44,681 nucleotides of DNA from an uncultured Alphaproteobacteria bacterium (lineage in GTDB: Bacteria; Pseudomonadota; Alphaproteobacteria; Rhodobacterales; Rhodobacteraceae): the NCBI GenBank assembly GCA_902570265.1, contig CACFXF010000014.1, positions 1 to 44,681 on the forward strand, written 5' to 3'. The notes under the pieces were generated by a model that was not told where the DNA came from, made no database searches, and was given only the letters and a program-made list of their open reading frames with translations. The position numbers and the translations under genes are program-made. This document shows, piece by piece, positions 19,031-27,250 of the stretch. The first letter of the stretch is position 1, and every line of letters starts with the position of its first letter.

Positions 19031-19961
19031 TAACTAAATCCTTACATTTATCCAAATCTTCAATTGTTGAAATATTAGTTTGTTCAATTTCATTAACAGT
19101 CCTCTTAATTAAATTACATAAAACCCTACCTGGACCAATTTCATAGGTTTTTCTAACTCCAAATTTATGCATATATAATATGCTTTCTCTCCATCTAACA
19201 CGACCAGTAATTTGTTTAATCAAATTTTCTCTAATTTCTTCTGGATTTTGGGTTGGATTTGCTGATATGTTTGAAATTACAGGAACAGTTGGCTTTCTTA
19301 AACTTACTTTAGAGATTAAATCAATCATATTTTTCTGAGCTGGAACCATAAGAGAACAATGAAAAGGTGCAGAAACTGGCAGTAAAATAGCTCTTTTTGC
19401 GCCTAAAGATTTTGCGTTTTTACATACTTTTTCTATTGTTGGTTTATTTCCAGACAATACAACTTGATTGGGTTCATTGTCGTTAGCGATTTCACATATT
19501 TCGTCACTCTTAATATCATTGATTAATAATTTAACTTTATTTAAATCAAGACCTAAAATTGCTGCCATTGCTCCAACACCAACAGGTACGGATTCTTGCA
19601 TAAAAATACCTCTCATTTTCAGTAAATTAGCAGTATCTCCAAGACTAATTGCATCCGTTGCACATAAAGCTGTATATTCACCCAAAGAATGACCAGCAAC
19701 AAATAAAGTTTTAATAATATTAAAACCCTCTGACTCTAAAGTTCTAAGTATTGCAATTGATGTAGCCATTATTGCAGGTTGTGCATTCTTTGTTAAAGTC
19801 AAATCTTCAATTTTTCCGTCAAAAATTAATTTTGACAATGAAAAACCTAATACTTCATCAACTTCCTGATATACTTTATTTGCAATTGGAAAATTATTTG
19901 AGAAATCTTTTCCCATTCCAATGTATTGAGAGCCTTGCCCAGGAAATACTAATGATAACAA
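19023..19961 (-). CDS. fabD: Malonyl-CoA:ACP transacylase
   Basis: Loads malonyl groups onto ACP for fatty acid synthesis. The 312 residues match the family. The N-terminal VFPGQGSQYIGMG motif, nucleophile Ser92 in AGHSLGEYTAL, and the partner His in VSAPFHCSLM are all present. The start is TTG at 19961 (LSLVFPGQG follows at once) with AGGAT about 8 bases upstream; no ATG fits. It is the first gene of the fab cluster and is divergent from rpsF. Confidence 0.97.
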   Translation of the reverse strand: MLSLVFPGQGSQYIGMGKDFSNNFPIANKVYQEVDEVLGFSLSKLIFDGKIEDLTLTKNAQPAIMATSIAILRTLESEGFNIIKTLFVAGHSLGEYTALCATDAISLGDTANLLKMRGIFMQESVPVGVGAMAAILGLDLNKVKLLINDIKSDEICEIANDNEPNQVVLSGNKPTIEKVCKNAKSLGAKRAILLPVSAPFHCSLMVPAQKNMIDLISKVSLRKPTVPVISNISANPTQNPEEIRENLIKQITGRVRWRESILYMHKFGVRKTYEIGPGRVLCNLIKRTVNEIEQTNISTIEDLDKCKDLVNV

Positions 19962-20078
19962 CTTTAAAATCCTAATTATTCTAAAAATTATGGTTATAGT
20001 ATATATCTAACATAAGCAACAATATTAAAAATATAATTTTATAATTCCTAAAAATTTTTATCCTGTTAATCTGAAAAA

Positions 20079-20098
20079 ATATCATATAAATGTGATAT
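20079..20098. repeat. Small inverted repeat in the fabD-rpsF divergent spacer
   Basis: ATATCA (20079-20084) and TGATAT (20093-20098) are perfect inverted 6-mers separated by 8 bases in the 240-base divergent promoter region. It could be a regulator site; with AT-rich arms it may equally be chance. The rest of 19962-20201 shows only AT-rich sequence and the rpsF promoter candidate. Confidence 0.2.
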
Positions 20099-20126
20099 AG
20101 TTATAGATATTTTTTTATCATTGTTC

Positions 20127-20154
20127 TTGCATTCTTTGACTTCTTGTTTATAAG
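20127..20154 (+). promoter_or_regulatory. rpsF: Possible sigma-70-type promoter for rpsF-rpsR-rplI
   Basis: TATAAG at 20149-20154 (5 of 6 to -10) lies 16 bases after TTGCAT at 20127-20132 (3 of 6 to -35) and 47 bases before the rpsF start. A promoter must lie in this divergent spacer; the -10 element is the more convincing half. Confidence 0.35.
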
Positions 20155-20201
20155 GACATTATTTGTTATTTTGATTCAATTTTGAACCCAGGAGAATTGT
20201 T

Positions 20202-20588
20202 ATGGCTCTATATGAGCATGTATTTATATCTAGACAAGATTTAACTACTTTACAGACAGAAGACTTAATAAAGCAGTATTCAGACATTCTAAAAGAAAAT
20301 GGGGGGAAAGTAATTGGACATGAGTATTGGGGTTTGAGAACTTTAGCCTACAAAATAAATAAAAATAGAAAAGGACATTATTGCCTCATTAAATCTGATA
20401 GTCCTCCATCTGCATCCCATGAGATGGAAAGACTTATGAAACTGAATGAAGATATTATGCGAGTATTGACGATAAAAGTTCAGAAACATGAGGACGGTCC
20501 ATCAATTATGATGCGTTCAAAGTCAAAAAATGAAGAACACTCACCAGAGCATACAGAGAAGTCAGAAACTCAAGAATTAACTAACTAA
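20202..20588 (+). CDS. rpsF: 30S ribosomal protein S6
   Basis: Small-subunit protein that binds 16S rRNA with S18. It has 128 residues: the S6 ferredoxin-like fold (about 1-95) with [38 protein letters not shown] and a final strand near MRVLTIKV, then a charged Ser/Glu-rich tail of about 30 residues, as in many alphaproteobacteria. AGGAG is about 7 bases before ATG. It heads the rpsF-rpsR-rplI operon, divergent from fabD. Confidence 0.97.
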   Translation: MALYEHVFISRQDLTTLQTEDLIKQYSDILKENGGKVIGHEYWGLRTLAYKINKNRKGHYCLIKSDSPPSASHEMERLMKLNEDIMRVLTIKVQKHEDGPSIMMRSKSKNEEHSPEHTEKSETQELTN

Positions 20589-20607
20589 TGTAATTTGGAA
20601 TTTAAAA

Positions 20608-20838
20608 ATGTTAATGAATAAAAATTTTTTCAGAAGAAGAAAATCATGCCCTTTTTCTGCTCCATCATCTCCTGAGATAAACTATAAAGATGTAAAATTA
20701 CTTCAACGATATATCTCAGAAAGAGGTAAAATAATTCCTTCTAGAATTACTGCTGTTTCCTCAGCAAAACAGCGTGAACTGAGCATTGCCATAAAAAGAG
20801 CCAGAGTATTAGCTCTTTTACCTTTCGCTTTAAAATAG
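20608..20838 (+). CDS. rpsR: 30S ribosomal protein S18
   Basis: Small-subunit protein, partner of S6. The 76 residues have the family core [35 protein letters not shown] and [12 protein letters not shown]. The N-terminus RRRKSCPFS carries a cysteine as in many S18 proteins. It begins 19 bases after rpsF and ends 8 bases before rplI. MLMNKN offers two ATG starts; the first is annotated. Confidence 0.97.
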   Translation: MLMNKNFFRRRKSCPFSAPSSPEINYKDVKLLQRYISERGKIIPSRITAVSSAKQRELSIAIKRARVLALLPFALK

Positions 20839-20846
20839 GATTAGTC

Positions 20847-21527
20847 ATGAAGGTTGTTCTGTTAGAGCGTGTACAAAAATTAGGTCAGATGGGTGATATC
20901 GTAGACGTCAAATCCGGATATGCCAGAAATTTTTTACTACCATTTCATAAAGCCTTAAGGGCAACAGAACAAAATATACAATATTATGAGAATCAAAAGT
21001 CCATTTTAGAAGCTAAAAATATAGAAAATATTAAAGAAGCCGAAAGCTTAAAAGCAAAAATCAACGGTATTTCGTTTACTTTAATAAGGTCTGCTTCAGA
21101 TGCTGGTGCTCTTTATGGATCTGTTTCTGTTAAAGATATAATGAGTGTTGTATCTGAAAATGGAATTGCTATTGCCAAAAATCAAATTAAACTTGAGAAA
21201 CCAATTAAAGAACTAGGTATTTATAAGATTATTGTTTCATTACATCCTGAAATTTCTTCTGAGATAATAATTAATGTGGCAAGGACCGATGAGGAAGCAA
21301 AACTACAGGAAAAAGGAAAAGAGAATAATTTTAGTGATGCTAAATCATCAAAAAATGAAGAAGATAATGTAGAAATAGATAAAATGTTTGACGATGAATC
21401 TATGGTAGCAAAAATAAACAATGATAATGCAGCCAACGCTTCTGACGAAACTATAGAGCCAAATGAACAAAAGCTAGATGCTTCAGAAGATTTACCAAAG
21501 ACTGAAACAAAAAATATCTCAAAATAA
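20847..21527 (+). CDS. rplI: 50S ribosomal protein L9 with long acidic tail
   Basis: Large-subunit protein L9. Residues 1-150 hold the usual N-domain (MKVVLLERVQKLGQMGDIVD, VKSGYARNFLLP), central helix and C-domain (SDAGALYGSV, ELGIYKIIVSLHPEI). The protein then continues for about 76 residues of acidic, Asn/Asp/Glu-rich low-complexity sequence to residue 226, longer than the short extensions I know from alphaproteobacterial L9. The tail lacks hydrophobic clusters and is probably disordered. It is last in rpsF-rpsR-rplI, with dnaB 94 bases downstream. Confidence 0.96.
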   Translation: MKVVLLERVQKLGQMGDIVDVKSGYARNFLLPFHKALRATEQNIQYYENQKSILEAKNIENIKEAESLKAKINGISFTLIRSASDAGALYGSVSVKDIMSVVSENGIAIAKNQIKLEKPIKELGIYKIIVSLHPEISSEIIINVARTDEEAKLQEKGKENNFSDAKSSKNEEDNVEIDKMFDDESMVAKINNDNAANASDETIEPNEQKLDASEDLPKTETKNISK

Positions 21528-21551
21528 GCTTAAAACTTTTAAAAAAATAAG

Positions 21552-21581
21552 TTATCCACTTAATTAACATTCTGTGGATTA
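21552..21581. promoter_or_regulatory. Two opposed DnaA-box-like 9-mers upstream of dnaB
   Basis: TTATCCACT at 21552-21560 (8 of 9 to TTATCCACA) and, on the other strand, TAATCCACA (21581-21573; 8 of 9) face each other 12 bases apart in the 94-base rplI-dnaB gap. ATCCAC/GTGGAT also make a perfect dyad. A TATAGT at 21594-21599 that could be the dnaB -10 lies 13 bases further on, so DnaA binding here could regulate dnaB. Confidence 0.45.
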
Positions 21582-21621
21582 TTTATTTTAGTGTATAGTA
21601 GGCACCCAAGCGGAGGTGTAA

Positions 21622-23100
21622 ATGTCAGATTTAGTGAATCTAAGCAATATAGATCAAAATATGAGAAGTAATCTTATGGAAACAAATTTTGAAATCCCTC
21701 AGAATATAGATGCAGAACAAGCATTATTAGGAGCTCTTCTAGTTAATAATGAAATTTATGATAAAATTAATAATATTTTAAAAATTGAACACTTTTATGA
21801 TCCAGTTCATCAGAAAATATACGAAATATGTGCTGAAAAAATATCTCGGAATTCTCTAGCTTCTCCTGTAACACTAAAGACTTATTTCCAAGACGATCCA
21901 GGAATAAAAGAACTTGGAGGAGTAGCTTATTTAGCTAAATTAGCAGCCTCAGCCATTTCTCTTTATTCTTCTGCTGACCATGCAAAATTAATAAGTGAGT
22001 TAGCATTACGAAGAAGCCTGATAAACCTTGGACGAGAAATCTCTGAAAAAGCAGCTATAATGACTATTGAAGAAAATGCAGAAGAACAAATTTCTAGTGC
22101 TGAACTTAAACTTTACAATATAGCTGATAAAGGAAATGAAACTACAGGCTTCACCCATTTGGTAAGCGCCTCCAGAGAAGCAATCGAAATTGCAAATAAA
22201 GCTTATCAAAAACAGGGGGGTATATCTGGTATTTCAACTGGTCTCATAGATTTAGATAAAAAGCTAGGCGGACTACATTCCTCAGACTTACTGATAATAG
22301 CTGGCAGACCTTCTATGGGTAAAACTTCTCTTGCAACCAATATGGCATTTAGTATTGCTAATTCATTTAAGACAAAGGAAAATGAGGATGGAACTAAAAC
22401 TTTATTGAATGGTGGAATTGTTGGCTTTTTTTCACTAGAAATGTCATCTGCTCAACTAGCAACAAGAATTCTATCTGAAAATTCTAAAGTACCCTCAGAC
22501 AAAATTAGAAAAGGTGACCTTTCAGAGCAAGATTTTAGAAACTTTATTGAAGCAGCTCAAAGCCTTGACCAATGTCCTCTTTACATTGATGATACTGCTG
22601 CACTGTCCATATCTGCACTGGCAGGTAGAGCTAGAAGATTAAAGAGAATGAATGGATTAGATGTTCTATTCGTTGATTATTTGCAACTTATAAGGCCTTC
22701 GACTAACCGTGATAGTAGGGTTAATGAAATTTCAGAAATTACACAAGGTCTTAAATCTATTGCAAAAGAATTAAATATACCTGTAGTTGCTCTTTCACAA
22801 TTATCCAGACAGGTTGAAGCTCGTGATGATAAACGGCCACAATTGTCAGATTTAAGAGAGAGTGGTTCAATTGAACAAGATTCGGATGTAGTAATGTTTA
22901 TTTTCAGAGAAGAGTATTATAAAGAAAGAGAAAAGCCAGATGAACATGATGTGGAAAGTTTCTTAAAATGGCAGGAAGATATGAGTAGACTACATGGCAA
23001 GGCTGAACTAATAATCGGTAAGCAAAGACATGGACCAATAGGAACTGTTGATTTATCATTTCAAAGTAGATTTACAAGCTTTGGGAATTTGGCAAAGTAA
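21622..23100 (+). CDS. dnaB: Replicative DNA helicase DnaB
   Basis: Hexameric 5'-3' helicase of the replication fork. The 492 residues comprise an N-terminal primase-interacting domain (about 22-125, PQNIDAEQALLGALLVNN) and the RecA-like domain with Walker A GRPSMGKT (228-235), FFSLEMSSAQLATR, Walker B VLFVDYLQLI, the VALSQLSRQVEAR region and DLRESGSIEQDSDVV. There is no intein. The N-terminus carries about 22 extra polar residues before the conserved start. GCGGAGG is an excellent ribosome site about 7 bases before ATG. Order rpsF-rpsR-rplI-dnaB-alr is a standard alphaproteobacterial block. Confidence 0.98.
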   Translation: MSDLVNLSNIDQNMRSNLMETNFEIPQNIDAEQALLGALLVNNEIYDKINNILKIEHFYDPVHQKIYEICAEKISRNSLASPVTLKTYFQDDPGIKELGGVAYLAKLAASAISLYSSADHAKLISELALRRSLINLGREISEKAAIMTIEENAEEQISSAELKLYNIADKGNETTGFTHLVSASREAIEIANKAYQKQGGISGISTGLIDLDKKLGGLHSSDLLIIAGRPSMGKTSLATNMAFSIANSFKTKENEDGTKTLLNGGIVGFFSLEMSSAQLATRILSENSKVPSDKIRKGDLSEQDFRNFIEAAQSLDQCPLYIDDTAALSISALAGRARRLKRMNGLDVLFVDYLQLIRPSTNRDSRVNEISEITQGLKSIAKELNIPVVALSQLSRQVEARDDKRPQLSDLRESGSIEQDSDVVMFIFREEYYKEREKPDEHDVESFLKWQEDMSRLHGKAELIIGKQRHGPIGTVDLSFQSRFTSFGNLAK

Positions 23101-23134
23101 AATTTAATTAATTTTTAAATTAATAGTATAAAAA

Positions 23135-24175
23135 ATGACTGCAACGATTAAGATTAATCTTAGTAATATTAAAAAAAACTGGCTATATCTTAATAAATTA
23201 TCAAAAAGAAGTACTGAAACTAGTGCAGTTATAAAAGCTAATGCCTATGGCCTTGGCGCACATGAAATCGCTTCTGCTCTATGGGAAGTTGGAAGTAGGT
23301 CTTTTTTTGTAGCAACAATCGAAGAAGCTATACATATCAATAAAATTTTACCTATGAGTAGGAAAATATATATCTTAAATGGATATGACATAAAATATAA
23401 AAAAGCGTTTAATGAATTAGATTTGATACCCGTTATTAATTCACCAAAACAGTTAACTTCCTTCATTGAAGGTAACAAAAATAGAAGTTTATGTATTCAA
23501 ATTGATATTGGTATGAACAGATTAGGTTTTCAACTAGGTCAAATTCATAAATATAAAAATGCTTTTAAAAATTTAAATTTAGACTTAGTCCTGGGACATT
23601 TAACTACAGCTAAAAATCCTAAAAATCGTTTCAACAAAATCCAACTAAATAAATTTAGAGAGGCTATTATTAATTTTCCAGTCACAAAAAAATCATTAGC
23701 TGCATCACATGGAATATTTATAAATGATAACTATCACTTTGATTTAACACGTCCTGGTATTGCATTGTTTGGAGGTATCAGAAATCCTAATATTTTAGAT
23801 GTGGTTAATATTGAATTACCAGTGTTACAAACACATTTTTTAAAACCAGGAGAAGGTGTTGGTTATGGATTAACTTATGTTTGTAAAGAGAAAAAAAAAG
23901 TTGCAACTTTAGCTGGTGGATATGCTGATGGATTAACCAGAAACTTTTCAAATATTGGTTTTTTATATCATAATAAAATTCCCTGTCCTATATTAGGAAA
24001 AATTTCTATGGATTTAGTAACTGTTGACATTTCACATTTAAATCAAGAACCAACCAAATTAACTTTTGTAGGACAAAACCAATCTATTAATGACTTGTCG
24101 GATATTGCAAAAACTATAAGTCATGAAATTTTAATTAATTTTGGAAATCGATTTTCAAGACAGTATGTGAATTAA
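23135..24175 (+). CDS. alr: Alanine racemase
   Basis: PLP enzyme making D-alanine for peptidoglycan. The 346 residues are slightly short for the family (~360). The PLP lysine is Lys34 in AVIKANAYGLGAHEIA; IDIGMNRLGF and the second catalytic tyrosine in GVGYGLTYV are present, as is KISMDLVTVDIS in the C-terminal barrel. ATG at 23135 is 34 bases after dnaB with no clear Shine-Dalgarno. mlaE starts 8 bases after its stop, and AAGGAC for that gene overlaps this spacer. Confidence 0.96.
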   Translation: MTATIKINLSNIKKNWLYLNKLSKRSTETSAVIKANAYGLGAHEIASALWEVGSRSFFVATIEEAIHINKILPMSRKIYILNGYDIKYKKAFNELDLIPVINSPKQLTSFIEGNKNRSLCIQIDIGMNRLGFQLGQIHKYKNAFKNLNLDLVLGHLTTAKNPKNRFNKIQLNKFREAIINFPVTKKSLAASHGIFINDNYHFDLTRPGIALFGGIRNPNILDVVNIELPVLQTHFLKPGEGVGYGLTYVCKEKKKVATLAGGYADGLTRNFSNIGFLYHNKIPCPILGKISMDLVTVDISHLNQEPTKLTFVGQNQSINDLSDIAKTISHEILINFGNRFSRQYVN

Positions 24176-24183
24176 TAAGGACT

Positions 24184-24984
24184 ATGAAAATAAATAAGCA
24201 AAAACTTTATTATTTAATTCCTATTACAATTGGTAAAAGTGTATCAAATTTCATTATAGAAATTGGCACTGTAGTTTCTTTTTTATTGTATGCTATATTT
24301 AACGCTTTAATTCCACCTTTATATATAAATGAATATTTAAAACAAATAATGAGAGTAGGATGGGCTTCATTGCCCGTAGTTGGTCTTACAGCATTCTTTA
24401 CAGGAGGAGCACTTGCATTACAAATTTATTCTGGTGGAACAAGATTAAATGCTGAAAGTGCAGTTCCGTCTATAGTTGCAATAGGTTTTCTAAGAGAATT
24501 AGGGCCTGTTCTTTGTGGTTTAATGGTTGCCGGTAGGGTTTCAGCATCTATTGCCGCTGAAATAGCAACAATGAAGGTCACAGAACAGATTGATGCTTTA
24601 ACTACCTTAGGAACGGATCCTATTAAATACCTAGTAAGTCCCAGAATTATAGTAACTACAATTTTTCTTCCTATTTTGACAACTATTGGAAATATAATCG
24701 GAATATTTGGTGGTTTTTTAATAAGTACTGAGAGATTAGGATTTAATCCTACTTTTTATATCGAAAGCAGTATAAGGTACATTGAACTTAGTGACATTTA
24801 TTCCAGTCTGATTAAAGCAGCAGTATTTGGTATGATTATTTCAACTATGGGTTGTTATTTTGGGTTTAAAGCTTCGAAGGGAGCACTAGGTGTGGGAAAA
24901 GCCACTACTGATGCTGTTGTATTTTCATCGATTTTGATTTTAGCTTTTAATTATTTTTTAACAGAATTGCTTTTTAGAACATGA
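24184..24984 (+). CDS. mlaE: MlaE-family lipid ABC transporter permease
   Basis: Inner-membrane permease of an Mla-type phospholipid/organic solvent transporter. The 266 residues hold five or six hydrophobic segments and the diagnostic block FLRELGPVLCGLMVAGRVSA followed by AAEIATMKVTEQIDALTTLG. The N-terminal segment (about 20-38) precedes the conserved FFTGGALALQ region. It shares an ATGA overlap (24981-24984) with the ATPase gene. In alphaproteobacteria this pair often follows alr. The MlaD-type periplasmic subunit is not adjacent. Confidence 0.93.
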   Translation: MKINKQKLYYLIPITIGKSVSNFIIEIGTVVSFLLYAIFNALIPPLYINEYLKQIMRVGWASLPVVGLTAFFTGGALALQIYSGGTRLNAESAVPSIVAIGFLRELGPVLCGLMVAGRVSASIAAEIATMKVTEQIDALTTLGTDPIKYLVSPRIIVTTIFLPILTTIGNIIGIFGGFLISTERLGFNPTFYIESSIRYIELSDIYSSLIKAAVFGMIISTMGCYFGFKASKGALGVGKATTDAVVFSSILILAFNYFLTELLFRT

Positions 24985-25727
24985 ATAAAAATAATCCTCA
25001 TGAAATAGTACTTGAAATCAAAAATTTATTCAAAAAATTTGAAAATAAAATTATTTTGAATGACTTAAATATTAAAATTTCTAAGGGAAAATCTATTGGG
25101 GTGATGGGCCCATCTGGGACAGGAAAATCTATTTTGCTTAAATGTATTTTAGGTTTAACAGATTATAATGGACAAATTTTATACAATGGAAAACTATTAG
25201 AAAGAAAAAATAGGGAGATTTTGTACAATAATTCAGGAATGCTTTTTCAAGGTGGAGCTCTTTTCGATAGTTTAAATGTATGGCAAAATATTTCTTTTAA
25301 AATCATGAATAACAGTAGCGCACATTCAAAAAAAGATTCTATTTTAATTGCAAAAAAAATGCTTAATGAAGTAGAATTAGGAGCAGAGATCTTTCAAAAT
25401 ATGCCTTCAGAATTATCTGGAGGGATGCAAAAAAGAGTAGCCTTAGCACGAGCTATTGTAAATAAACCCAATATATTATTTTTTGATGAACCTACTACTG
25501 GATTAGATCCATTAACAACAAAAGCAATCAATGAATTGATAATAAACTTAATCAATAAAAAAAATGTTACTTCATTAATTATTTCTCATGATCCACTATC
25601 AATTCAAAAAATTTGTGATGAAGTAATCTTTTTAACTGATGGTAAGATTGAATGGCATGGAAATGTAAAAGAAATGTCAAATTCTAAACACAAAATGCTC
25701 AAAGATTATTTGAACTCAAATAAATGA
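24981..25727 (+). CDS. mlaF: MlaF-family ABC transporter ATP-binding protein
   Basis: Cytosolic ATPase partner of the preceding permease. The 248 residues contain Walker A GPSGTGKS (43-50), Q-loop MLFQGGALFDSL typical of the MlaF/Ttg2A group, the signature LSGGMQKRVALARAI (145-159), Walker B NILFFDEPTTGLDP and the H-loop SLIISHD. The FQGGALFDSL Q-loop and GGMQKR signature separate it from general ABC importers. It begins inside the last codons of mlaE; a 60-codon open frame of doubtful status begins inside its own stop. Confidence 0.94.
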   Translation: MNKNNPHEIVLEIKNLFKKFENKIILNDLNIKISKGKSIGVMGPSGTGKSILLKCILGLTDYNGQILYNGKLLERKNREILYNNSGMLFQGGALFDSLNVWQNISFKIMNNSSAHSKKDSILIAKKMLNEVELGAEIFQNMPSELSGGMQKRVALARAIVNKPNILFFDEPTTGLDPLTTKAINELIINLINKKNVTSLIISHDPLSIQKICDEVIFLTDGKIEWHGNVKEMSNSKHKMLKDYLNSNK

Positions 25728-25906
25728 GTAAAATTAGATTAGCTTTTTTAATAAAATTTAAGATTATACACTTTTTTAATGCATATTTTTTTTATGTTTC
25801 AGCCTTTAAAATATTATTAAATGATTTAATGTTTAGGTTATTCAGTAGTTTTATTAGTCGAATGAAAAAAGTTGCTATTTATCATTATATCTATATTTTC
25901 CATTAA
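25724..25906 (+). CDS. Doubtful 60-codon open frame after mlaF
   Basis: Starts with an ATGA overlap on the mlaF stop and encodes 60 residues rich in Phe, Ile, Lys and Tyr with one weakly hydrophobic half (FFNAYFFYVSAF). I recognise no family and no resemblance to RadA, which usually occupies this slot. It may be a small coupled membrane peptide, a decayed gene, or chance: AAATGA at any gene end creates such an overlap. The region 25728-25961 otherwise shows no gene. Confidence 0.2.
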   Translation: MSKIRLAFLIKFKIIHFFNAYFFYVSAFKILLNDLMFRLFSSFISRMKKVAIYHYIYIFH

Positions 25907-25961
25907 TACTTCAAAAATAAATTAACATTTATCGTTGAATTTAACTTATTTAGGACAATAC

Positions 25962-26543
25962 ATGGAATTCGATAGTAATGTAGTGGATATTATTAGTTTA
26001 ATAATAATTATCATATCAGTACTCCTTAGTTTTTCTAGAGGGCTAATCAGAGAATGCTACACAATCATATCCTGGATATTATCTTTTTTTTCTGCAATCC
26101 AATTTGGACCAATGATTTTACCTTTAATTTTAGATATTTCATTCCTTGAAGAGTTTTTATTAGGAAACTGTCCTTTAGCAATAATAATTTCTTATATAAT
26201 CACATTTGTTTTATCGATTACATTCTTTTCAATTTTAATAACTGTTCTTAACGTTTCTAAGACAAACGAAACCCAAACAATTATGAGTAGTTTAGATAAA
26301 TTTGGAGGAATATTATTCGGTTTTACTCGTTCAATTATAATTTTATTTCTTATATTAATTTTCATACAAGATCTTTTGCCTGATTTTAATTTTAAAAGTG
26401 AAATAAATAACTCGATTGACAAATCAATAATATCCAATTTTCTTGAACCTTCAAAAATATATATATCAGACATTATATATGAAAATGGAGAAAAATGGCT
26501 CAATACTACTTACAATTTTGTTTTGAATAATAATTGCGAGTAA
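25962..26543 (+). CDS. cvpA: CvpA-family membrane protein
   Basis: Colicin V production-like inner-membrane protein of unclear cellular role. The 193 residues contain four hydrophobic segments; VVDIISLIIIIISVLLSFSR with the following GLIRECYTIISWI match the conserved N-terminal CvpA motif (hydrophobic helix, then RGLIRE). ATG at 25962 is preferred to an in-frame TTG at 25935 because AGGA at 25952-25955 is 6 bases upstream and residue 1 then aligns with the family start. In alphaproteobacteria cvpA normally follows radA and precedes purF; neither is present here. Confidence 0.85.
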   Translation: MEFDSNVVDIISLIIIIISVLLSFSRGLIRECYTIISWILSFFSAIQFGPMILPLILDISFLEEFLLGNCPLAIIISYIITFVLSITFFSILITVLNVSKTNETQTIMSSLDKFGGILFGFTRSIIILFLILIFIQDLLPDFNFKSEINNSIDKSIISNFLEPSKIYISDIIYENGEKWLNTTYNFVLNNNCE

Positions 26544-26563
26544 TTTGAGCTTATAAAAAATAT

Positions 26564-27247
26564 ATGAAAAAAAATTTAAAAAATAAAATTGCACTTGTTA
26601 CTGGTTCTTCTAGGGGGTTTGGTTTTGCTGTTGCATTAAAATTAGCACAGGCTGGAGCTGACCTTATAATTACAGCCAGAACTACAGGAGCATTAGAGTT
26701 GTTATCTGACAAAATTCTAAAATATGGGGGTAAAGTTACAGTAGTACCTTTAGATCTTAAAAATCAAACACATACACAATTATTTTGTAAAACCATTTAT
26801 GAAAAGTTTGGGAAAATTGACTTGTTTATTCACTCTGCTTTTTTAGCTATACCAATGGCACCCATTGCAACTATTAGTGAACAAGATATGACAAAGTATT
26901 TTTTATCAAATACTTTCTTGACTCAAAGGCTTATTAAATTGATTCATCCTTTATTAAATGTACAAAAAACCAGTATCGCAGTTTTCATTCATGATAAGAC
27001 AAAGAAAAATCATAAAAAATTTTTGGGGATTCATAACGCAATTCAGGCAGCTTCAAAAGAGATTGTGGAATCATATTTGGAAGAAACAAAGAGAACTGGA
27101 CCAAAAGTTTTAATGTTTGAACCTTTGTCTATGCCCACAAAAACTAGAAACATAATGTTTCCAGGTGAAGATAAAAAGAAATTGAGCACCTGTGAGGAAG
27201 AAGCCAATAAATTAGTAAGAATTTTATTATCTGAAATTGGTAATTAA
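26564..27247 (+). CDS. SDR-fold protein lacking catalytic Tyr and Lys
   Basis: A 227-residue Rossmann protein of the classical short-chain dehydrogenase shape: KIALVTGSSRGFGFAVALKL with an intact TGxxxGxG cofactor loop (13-20), a VPLDL acidic position and Asn116 in FLSNTF. The active site is not conserved: the YxxxK position reads HNAIQ (His157, Gln161), the catalytic Ser region reads FIHDKT, and NNAG is replaced by IHSA. It may bind NAD(P) but is unlikely to be an ordinary oxidoreductase. An SDR after cvpA-purF is a known alphaproteobacterial arrangement, so this is likely that orthologue, diverged. It converges on der with 3 bases between stops. Confidence 0.8.
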   Translation: MKKNLKNKIALVTGSSRGFGFAVALKLAQAGADLIITARTTGALELLSDKILKYGGKVTVVPLDLKNQTHTQLFCKTIYEKFGKIDLFIHSAFLAIPMAPIATISEQDMTKYFLSNTFLTQRLIKLIHPLLNVQKTSIAVFIHDKTKKNHKKFLGIHNAIQAASKEIVESYLEETKRTGPKVLMFEPLSMPTKTRNIMFPGEDKKKLSTCEEEANKLVRILLSEIGN

Positions 27248-27250
27248 TCC

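Noticed and set aside
21528-21551. TTAAAACTTTTAA plus an A-run after rplI considered as a terminator.
   Set aside because: The palindrome has no usable loop and no GC pairs, and T's do not follow the stem on the coding strand.
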